Part shown: in pieces, positions 58,805 through 64,000 of the stretch | Position numbering within the stretch: the stretch's first letter is position 1 | Layout: every line of letters begins with the position of its first letter | Source of the DNA: Dongia sedimenti | GTDB lineage: Bacteria > Pseudomonadota > Alphaproteobacteria > Dongiales > Dongiaceae | Assembly: GCA_030715195.1 (NCBI GenBank) | Contig: JAUYVI010000005.1 | Coordinates: forward strand, 310,001-374,000 | DNA: 64,000 bases | Direction of reading: 5' to 3' | Notes under the pieces: generated by a model | What the model was told of the DNA's origin: nothing | Database searches by the model: none | What the model saw: only the letters and a program-made list of their open reading frames with translations | Translations under genes and position numbers: made by a program

Positions 58805-58950
58805 GATTTGACGGCCGAAGATCCTTGGGAGGCGCAGCCCTGGCCCCAGGACGGACGGGCGAGGGCTTGGCGAAACACCCCGCACTGTTTAGAAAGTCCG
58901 GGGCGATTTCAAGCGGGCGATTGTCCGCAGACAAAGGGCCTTGGGGCGCG

Positions 58951-60024
58951 ATGAAAACCAATCCCGGCAATTTCTTCGAGGATTTGAAGCTCGGCCAGGT
59001 GATCCGGCATGCGGTGCCGCGCACCCTTACGGCGGGCGATGTGGCGCTTTATATCGGCCTCACCGGTTCGCGCTTTGCCCTGCCTTCGTCGGACTCGTTC
59101 GCGCAAAGCCTCGGCTATGCGCGGGCGCCGCTCGACGACCTGCTGGTCTTCCACATGGTGTTCGGGCGGACCGTCGCCGACATATCTTTGAACGCCGTCG
59201 CCAATCTCGGCTACGCAGATTGCCGGTTCGGCGCCCCGGTGTTTCCCGGCGACACGCTGAGTGCGACCTCGATCGTGATCGGGCTCAAGGAGAACTCCAA
59301 CAAGGAGACCGGCGTCGTCACCGTGCGCTCGACCGGCGTCAACCAGTGGGACGAAACGGTGCTCGACTACATCCGCTGGGTCATGGTCCGCAAGCGCGAC
59401 AAGGCGGCGCCGGCGCCCGAAGCCGTGACGCCCGATCTCCCCGCCGAAGTCGGGGTGCAGGACTTCAACGTGCCGGCTTCGCTCGATCTCGACGATTATG
59501 ATCCGACGCTCGCCGGCTCGCCGCACATCTGGGACGATTATGCGGTCGGCGAGCGGATCGACCATGTGGACGGGATGACCCTCGAGGAATCCGACCACAT
59601 GACCGCGACCCGGCTTTACCAGAACAATGCCAAGGTGCATTTCAACCAGCATTCCGAGGCGAAGGGCCGGTTCGGCAGGCGACTGATCTATGGCGGGCAC
59701 ATCATCTCGCTGGCCCGCGCGCTCTCCTTCAACGGGCTCGCCAATGCGTTCCGGATCGCGGCGATCCATGGCGGGCGGCACGTCAACCCGAGCTTCGCCG
59801 GCGACACGATCTATGCCTGGAGCGAGGTGACGGGCAAATCGGAGCTGCCCGGGCGCGGCGATGTCGGGGCGCTCCGTCTGCGCACCATCGCGGCCAAGGA
59901 TCATCCTTGCACGGATTTTCCGAAAGCGGGCGGCGATGGAAAATACCCCGAGCCCGTGGTGCTGGATCTCGATTACAGCGTGCTGATGCCCCGCGGTCGA
60001 CTGGGCGGACACCGGGGCCGCTGA
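58951..60024 (+). CDS. mch: Mesaconyl-CoA hydratase (double hot-dog MaoC type)
   Basis: A 357-residue protein with two MaoC hot-dog domains (about 5-150 and 185-345). The opening KTNPGNFFEDLKLGQVI, LDDLLVFHMVFGRTVADISLNAVANLGYA and ENSNKETGVVTVRSTGVNQ (parts) match what I remember of mesaconyl-C1-CoA hydratases of the ethylmalonyl-CoA pathway, which convert mesaconyl-CoA to beta-methylmalyl-CoA. FNQHSEAKGRFGRRLIYGGH is the hydratase motif region of the second domain. Ribosome site is weak (GGGGCG). Other pathway genes are not in the window, so a related MaoC hydratase is the alternative. Confidence 0.78.
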   Translation: MKTNPGNFFEDLKLGQVIRHAVPRTLTAGDVALYIGLTGSRFALPSSDSFAQSLGYARAPLDDLLVFHMVFGRTVADISLNAVANLGYADCRFGAPVFPGDTLSATSIVIGLKENSNKETGVVTVRSTGVNQWDETVLDYIRWVMVRKRDKAAPAPEAVTPDLPAEVGVQDFNVPASLDLDDYDPTLAGSPHIWDDYAVGERIDHVDGMTLEESDHMTATRLYQNNAKVHFNQHSEAKGRFGRRLIYGGHIISLARALSFNGLANAFRIAAIHGGRHVNPSFAGDTIYAWSEVTGKSELPGRGDVGALRLRTIAAKDHPCTDFPKAGGDGKYPEPVVLDLDYSVLMPRGRLGGHRGR

Positions 60025-60068
60025 GTTTCGCGCGGTTAACCAGGGGTTTACCATCCGGCGCCCTATGA

Positions 60069-60097
60069 TTGACGCTCTCCGGCGAAAGGCGTATCAG
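60069..60097 (+). promoter_or_regulatory. Candidate sigma-70 promoter of the sdh operon
   Basis: TTGACG (60069-60074), exactly 17 bp, then TATCAG (60092-60097), 78 bp before the sdhC start in a 150-bp gap. Good spacing and a good -35; the -10 matches four of six bases. Confidence 0.6.
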
Positions 60098-60174
60098 TCG
60101 AGGGCTTTGCTGCACTGCAATCGCGCCCAGTCCGGCGCAATCACTGCCTAATAGGGACTAGCAAAAGCACGATC

Positions 60175-60570
60175 ATGGCCGGCCATCCCAGACCGCTGTC
60201 GCCGCATCTGCAGATCTATCGGCGCCAGCTCACCTCCGTCACCTCGATTCTCCACCGCCTCACCGGCATCGGTCTCGCGGTTGGGTTGCTCTATCTCGTG
60301 TGCTGGCTGGTCGCCGCGGCGAGCGGGCTCGAGAGCTTCGACCGGCTGCAGAGCTTCAACGGCTCGATCATTGGACGGCTGCTGCTGCTGGGGTGGAGTG
60401 TCGCCTTCTTCTATCACATGCTGAACGGGCTCCGGCATCTCGCCTGGGACGCCGGCTGGGGCTTCGAGCTGCCCGCCGCCTATAAGACCGGCACCGCCGT
60501 CTTCATCGGCACGGCGGTGCTCACGCTCCTCGCCTGGGTCATCGGCTATTACCAGATGGGTGCGTTCTGA
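60175..60570 (+). CDS. sdhC: Succinate dehydrogenase cytochrome b556 subunit
   Basis: A 131-residue inner-membrane subunit of respiratory complex II. The N-terminal PLSPHLQIYRRQLTSVTSILHRLTGIGLAVG is characteristic (parts), with Ser and Arg near the quinone site. Three TMs follow, and the haem-ligand His is in FFYHMLNGLRHLAWD. Its TGA overlaps the sdhD ATG by one base (TGATG), which couples the two subunits. Confidence 0.94.
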   Translation: MAGHPRPLSPHLQIYRRQLTSVTSILHRLTGIGLAVGLLYLVCWLVAAASGLESFDRLQSFNGSIIGRLLLLGWSVAFFYHMLNGLRHLAWDAGWGFELPAAYKTGTAVFIGTAVLTLLAWVIGYYQMGAF

Positions 60571-60965
60571 TGGCCGAAGCCTCTAAGTCCCTCCGCAGCC
60601 CGATCGCGCGCGTGCGCGGCCTCGGTTCCGCCAAGGAAGGCGTCTCGCATTGGTGGGCCCAGCGCCTGACCGCGCTCGCGCTCATCCCGCTCGGGCTCTG
60701 GTTCGTGGCCTCGGTCGTGTGCCTGGCCGGCGCCGATCACGCGGCGATCGCACAGTGGCTGAGCTCCCCGTTCACTCTGGGCGCTTTGGCGCTGACCATC
60801 ATCACGGCCTTCTATCACGCGGTGCTGGGCCTGCAGGTGGTGATCGAGGACTATGTCCACGGCCATGCCGCCAAGCTCACCCTGATCATTCTCATCCAGT
60901 TCGCCGCTTTCGGCTTTGCCACAGCGGCGATCATCGCGCTGCTGGTGGCGGCCTTCGCCGGCTGA
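60570..60965 (+). CDS. sdhD: Succinate dehydrogenase hydrophobic membrane anchor
   Basis: A 131-residue membrane anchor of complex II with three TMs. RVRGLGSAKEGVSHWWAQRLTALALIPL is the usual N-terminal block (parts). The second haem-ligand His is in TAFYHAVLGLQVVIEDYVH, and the Asp-Tyr there is the conserved quinone-site pair. It starts within the sdhC stop and ends 29 bp before sdhA. Confidence 0.93.
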   Translation: MAEASKSLRSPIARVRGLGSAKEGVSHWWAQRLTALALIPLGLWFVASVVCLAGADHAAIAQWLSSPFTLGALALTIITAFYHAVLGLQVVIEDYVHGHAAKLTLIILIQFAAFGFATAAIIALLVAAFAG

Positions 60966-60994
60966 CCCGAACAAAAACGAAGTCCTGACCTGCC

Positions 60995-62839
60995 ATGGCT
61001 GACGAAACTCCGATCAACGGCGCACCCAAGATCAACGGCCCAAGAATCAACGGGGATGCCTATCCCTTCGTCGATCACCAGTATGACGTGGTGGTCGTCG
61101 GCGCCGGTGGCGCCGGCTTGCGCGCGACCTTCGGCATGGCGGAGAAGGGGCTCCGCACCGCCTGCATCTCCAAGGTCTACCCGACCCGCAGCCACACCGT
61201 GGCGGCCCAGGGCGGCATCTCCGCCTCGCTCGGCAACATGGGCCCGGACGACTGGCGCTGGCACATGTACGACACCATCAAGGGCTCGGACTGGCTCGGC
61301 GACCAGGATGCGATCGAATACATGGTGCGCGAAGCCGTGCCGGCGATCATCGAGCTCGAGCATTACGGCGTCCCGTTCAGCCGCACCGAAGAGGGCAAGA
61401 TCTACCAGCGCCCGTTCGGCGGCATGACCACCGAGTTCGGCAAAGGCATCGCCCAGCGCACCTGCGCCGCGGCCGACCGCACCGGCCACGCCATCCTGCA
61501 CACCCTCTACCAGCAGGCCCTGCGACACCACGCCGAGTTCTTCGTCGAGTATTTCGCCATCGACCTCATCATGGATGAGAGCGGCGCCTGCGTCGGCGTG
61601 GTCGCGTGGAATCTCGACGACGGGACCATCCACCGCTTCCATGCCAAACTGGTGGTGCTGGCAACCGGCGGCTACGGCCGGGTCTACTTCTCCTGCACCT
61701 CGGCCCATACCTGCACCGGCGACGGCAATGCCATGGCCTTGCGCGCCGGCCTGCCGCTCCAGGACATGGAGTTCATCCAGTTCCACCCGACGGGGATCTA
61801 CGGCGCCGGTTGCCTGATCACCGAGGGCGTGCGCGGCGAAGGCGGCTACCTCACCAACTCGGCCGGCGAGCGCTTCATGGAGCGCTATGCGCCCAGCGCC
61901 AAGGATCTCGCCTCGCGCGACGTGGTCAGCCGCTCGATGACGATCGAGATCCGCGAAGGCCGCGGCGTCGGCGAGCACAAGGACCACATCCATCTCCACA
62001 TCGAGCATCTCGATCCGACGATCATCCACGAGCGCCTGCCCGGCATCGCCGAGACCGCGCGGATCTTCGCCGGCGTCGATGTGACCCGCGAGCCGATCCC
62101 GGTGCTGCCGACCTGCCACTACAACATGGGCGGCGTGCCCACCAACTATCGCGGCGAGGCCCTGACCAAGCTCGGCGACGATCCGGACTCGGTCGTACCC
62201 GGCCTGATGGCGATCGGCGAGGCGGCCTGCGTCTCGGTCCATGGCGCCAACCGCCTCGGCTCGAACTCGCTGCTCGACCTGGTGGTGTTCGGCCGCGCCG
62301 CGGCGATCCGCGCCGCCGAGATCCTGGCCAAGGGCGAGAAGCACCGGCCGATGCCGAAGGATGGCGGGCAATATGCCCTCGATCGCTTCGACAAGCTGCG
62401 CCACGCCAAAGGCGACATTCCGACCGCCAAGCTCCGGCTCGATATGCAGAAGACCATGCAGAACGACTGTGCCGTGTTCCGCACCGGCGAGACCCTCAAA
62501 GCCGGCGTCGCCAAGATGCGCGAGATCTTCAGCCAGCGCGACCGGGTCAAGGTCGAGGACCGCTCGCTGATCTGGAACAGCGATCTCATGGAGACCCTCG
62601 AGCTCGACAACCTGATGGTCCAGTCGGTGGTCTCGATCGAATCCGCCGCCAACCGCCAGGAGAGCCGCGGCGCCCATGCCCGCGAGGATTTCCCGGATCG
62701 CGACGACAAGACCTGGATGAAGCACACGGTGACCTGGATGGACGACCACGGGAAAACCCGGATCGACTATCGCCCGGTGCATCTGCAGCCGCTCTCCAAC
62801 GACGTGCAATCCTTCCCGCCCAAGGCGCGGGTTTATTGA
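60995..62839 (+). CDS. sdhA: Succinate dehydrogenase flavoprotein subunit
   Basis: A 614-residue subunit that oxidises succinate to fumarate with covalent [23 protein letters not shown] binds FAD and the His that carries the flavin is in [31 protein letters not shown] and [21 protein letters not shown] form the active site and C-terminal FAD clamp (parts). The first 20 residues, with a repeated INGxPxING pattern, are an extra N-terminal tail compared with E. coli. It precedes sdhB by 9 bp. Confidence 0.97.
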   Translation: MADETPINGAPKINGPRINGDAYPFVDHQYDVVVVGAGGAGLRATFGMAEKGLRTACISKVYPTRSHTVAAQGGISASLGNMGPDDWRWHMYDTIKGSDWLGDQDAIEYMVREAVPAIIELEHYGVPFSRTEEGKIYQRPFGGMTTEFGKGIAQRTCAAADRTGHAILHTLYQQALRHHAEFFVEYFAIDLIMDESGACVGVVAWNLDDGTIHRFHAKLVVLATGGYGRVYFSCTSAHTCTGDGNAMALRAGLPLQDMEFIQFHPTGIYGAGCLITEGVRGEGGYLTNSAGERFMERYAPSAKDLASRDVVSRSMTIEIREGRGVGEHKDHIHLHIEHLDPTIIHERLPGIAETARIFAGVDVTREPIPVLPTCHYNMGGVPTNYRGEALTKLGDDPDSVVPGLMAIGEAACVSVHGANRLGSNSLLDLVVFGRAAAIRAAEILAKGEKHRPMPKDGGQYALDRFDKLRHAKGDIPTAKLRLDMQKTMQNDCAVFRTGETLKAGVAKMREIFSQRDRVKVEDRSLIWNSDLMETLELDNLMVQSVVSIESAANRQESRGAHAREDFPDRDDKTWMKHTVTWMDDHGKTRIDYRPVHLQPLSNDVQSFPPKARVY

Positions 62840-62848
62840 GCAACGATC

Positions 62849-63625
62849 ATGGCTGAACTCACCCTTCCCGCCGGCAGTCGTCCCAAGCCCGGCAAGACCT
62901 TCAAGGCGCCGGTCGGGGCGAAGCGCGTCAAGACCTTCAAGATCTACCGCTGGGATCCCGACACGGGCGGCAACCCGACGATCGATTCCTATGAGATCGA
63001 TCTCGACCAGTGCGGGCCGATGGTCCTGGATGCCATCATCAAGATCAAGAACGAGGTCGATTCCACCCTGGCCTTCCGGCGCTCCTGCCGCGAGGGCGTG
63101 TGCGGCTCCTGCTCGATGAACATCGACGGCACCAACACGCTGGCCTGCACCAAGTTCATCAGCGAGATCAAAGGCGACGTTAAGATCTATCCGCTGCCGC
63201 ATATGTCGGTGATCAAGGACCTGGTGCCCGATCTCACCCAGATCTTCGCCCAGTACCAGTCGATCGAGCCCTGGCTGAAGAACGAGAACCTGCCGCCGGA
63301 GCGCGAGCGTCTGCAGACCCCGGCCGAGCGCGCCAAGCTCGACGGGCTCTGGGAATGCATCCTCTGCTTCTCCTGCTCGACCGCTTGCCCGAGCTATTGG
63401 TGGAACGGCGACCGCTATCTCGGCCCGGCCGTCTTGCTGCAGGCCTATCGCTTCATCGCCGACAGCCGCGACGAGGCGACCGGCGAGCGGCTGGACCAGC
63501 TCGAGGATCCGTTCCGGCTCTACCGCTGCCACACCATCATGAACTGCACCAAGACCTGCCCCAAGGGCCTCAACCCGGCCAAGGCGATCGCAGAGATCAA
63601 GAAGCTGATGGTCGAGCGGCGCTGA
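62849..63625 (+). CDS. sdhB: Succinate dehydrogenase iron-sulfur subunit
   Basis: A 258-residue subunit that carries electrons from FAD to quinone. The [2Fe-2S] cluster is bound by Cys in [12 protein letters not shown] and TLAC. The [4Fe-4S] and [3Fe-4S] clusters are bound by [12 protein letters not shown] and [17 protein letters not shown]. Length and all Cys are normal. It ends the sdhCDAB operon; a hairpin with T-run lies 148 bp after its stop. Confidence 0.97.
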   Translation: MAELTLPAGSRPKPGKTFKAPVGAKRVKTFKIYRWDPDTGGNPTIDSYEIDLDQCGPMVLDAIIKIKNEVDSTLAFRRSCREGVCGSCSMNIDGTNTLACTKFISEIKGDVKIYPLPHMSVIKDLVPDLTQIFAQYQSIEPWLKNENLPPERERLQTPAERAKLDGLWECILCFSCSTACPSYWWNGDRYLGPAVLLQAYRFIADSRDEATGERLDQLEDPFRLYRCHTIMNCTKTCPKGLNPAKAIAEIKKLMVERR

Positions 63626-63772
63626 AGGCGCCGCGCTTTTCCGTGAACCACGCGCGGCGAAACGGCGACTTTCCGAAGGCCGGCGGCGCAAGGGTTAACC
63701 AAGTCCGGAGAGTGACGGGCGTCGCTAGGCCCGCATTCGGGCTTTGCTATAGTGCCGCGAATCGACGAACGC

Positions 63773-63802
63773 AGCCTGGGCCCGTTCCAGGCTCTTTCTT
63801 TT
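63773..63802 (+). terminator. Intrinsic terminator between sdhB and the next gene
   Basis: AGCCTGG (63773-63779) and CCAGGCT (63787-63793) pair around GCCCGTT and are followed by CTTTCTTTT. It is only 12 bp before the next start, so it could be the sdh terminator or an attenuator of the downstream lipoprotein gene. Confidence 0.7.
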
Positions 63803-63814
63803 AGGGGATGACGC

Positions 63815-64000
63815 ATGCTCACGCTTGAACACCGTATCGGCAATCGGGTCGGCAGAAAATTCTGGCGCGGCATGGCCATCGCAGCCTTCGCCGGTCTCCT
63901 GCTGGCCGGCTGCGGCGATTCCGGCGCCGAGCGGCAGAAAGAGGCGAGCGAGATCGCCAAGGGCATCGAGGACTACCTCGCGCTGATCGAGACCCCCAGC
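63815..64000 (+). CDS. N-terminus of a lipoprotein (partial)
   Basis: The frame from ATG 63815 is open to the window edge (62 residues). A basic N-terminus (RIGNRVGRKFWRG) is followed by a hydrophobic stretch and lipobox LLAGC (Cys33), then a charged helix-like segment (AERQKEASEIAKGIEDYLALI). Signal peptide and lipobox support a lipoprotein. The family cannot be judged from this fragment. AGGGGATG precedes the start. Confidence 0.72.
   Translation, partial: MLTLEHRIGNRVGRKFWRGMAIAAFAGLLLAGCGDSGAERQKEASEIAKGIEDYLALIETPS

Noticed and set aside
60851-63691. A 946-residue leftward frame opposite sdhA and sdhB.
   Set aside because: The plus strand encodes intact SdhA and SdhB with all cofactor motifs; the long antisense frame is a codon-bias artefact.

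Overview
The window is GC-rich, densely coded DNA from a free-living alphaproteobacterium, most likely of the order Rhodospirillales or a close relative. The clues are the helicase / S4 protein / FdxA / CarD string at the left end, the sdhCDAB order at the right end, a mesaconyl-CoA hydratase of the ethylmalonyl-CoA pathway, a leuD-leuB-asd block, TRAP transport, and a bradyrhizobial-type ndvB-ndvC pair. I see no insertion sequence, prophage, CRISPR array or rRNA. One tRNA gene, tRNA-Arg(CCT), is present. Genes at both edges are cut by the window.

Layout. 1-2.1 kb: helicase tail, S4 RNA-binding protein, 7Fe ferredoxin, CarD regulator. 2.2-9.4 kb: drug/metabolite exporter, a phosphatase-fold protein that has lost its metal ligands, a leftward string of nuclease, M48 lipoprotein protease and membrane adenylate cyclase, and a proline iminopeptidase. 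9.6-15.4 kb: beta-glucan locus (GH17-GT2 fusion, GH17 membrane protein, small membrane protein, polyprenyl-phosphate-type GT2). 15.4-18.1 kb: homocysteine methyltransferase, SDR, tRNA, acetyltransferase. 18.2-22.0 kb: TetR-controlled export system (HlyD lipoprotein, ABC ATPase, ABC-2 permease) with a perfect operator palindrome. 22.0-25.1 kb: orphan binding protein, trans-3-hydroxy-L-proline dehydratase and gpsA. 25.3-27.8 kb: three small membrane proteins followed by an APC permease, closed by a strong terminator; this is the best candidate for an undescribed multi-subunit transporter. 27.8-31.5 kb: conserved unknowns, a UspA protein, and a second APC permease behind a structured leader ending in an intrinsic terminator.

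31.7-41.6 kb: acetyltransferase, then a LacI regulator divergent from a carboxylate-use cluster (RraA-like protein, TRAP DctPQM, CtBP-like 2-hydroxyacid dehydrogenase, class III aminotransferase, CRYL1-like dehydrogenase, with a convergent serine/threonine dehydratase-like gene). A promoter and a perfect LacI-type operator lie in the divergent gap, and a stem-loop lies between dctP and dctQ. 41.6-47.0 kb: chemoreceptor, Crp/Fnr regulator, a small unknown protein, aldehyde dehydrogenase. 47.1-52.8 kb: lipoprotein, CHASE2 adenylate cyclase and a Na+/H+ antiporter carrying a cyclic-nucleotide-binding domain, all leftward, with cyclase and antiporter 12 bp apart: an apparent cAMP source paired with a cAMP-responsive transporter.

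52.9-64 kb: housekeeping metabolism. It holds leuD, leuB, a two-domain UspA protein with a partner, a small secreted Thr-rich peptide, asd, an acetyltransferase, pdxY, mesaconyl-CoA hydratase, sdhCDAB and the start of a lipoprotein gene. Many gene pairs overlap by 1-4 bp in the same direction (translational coupling), and several convergent pairs overlap at their 3' ends by 4 to 64 bp.
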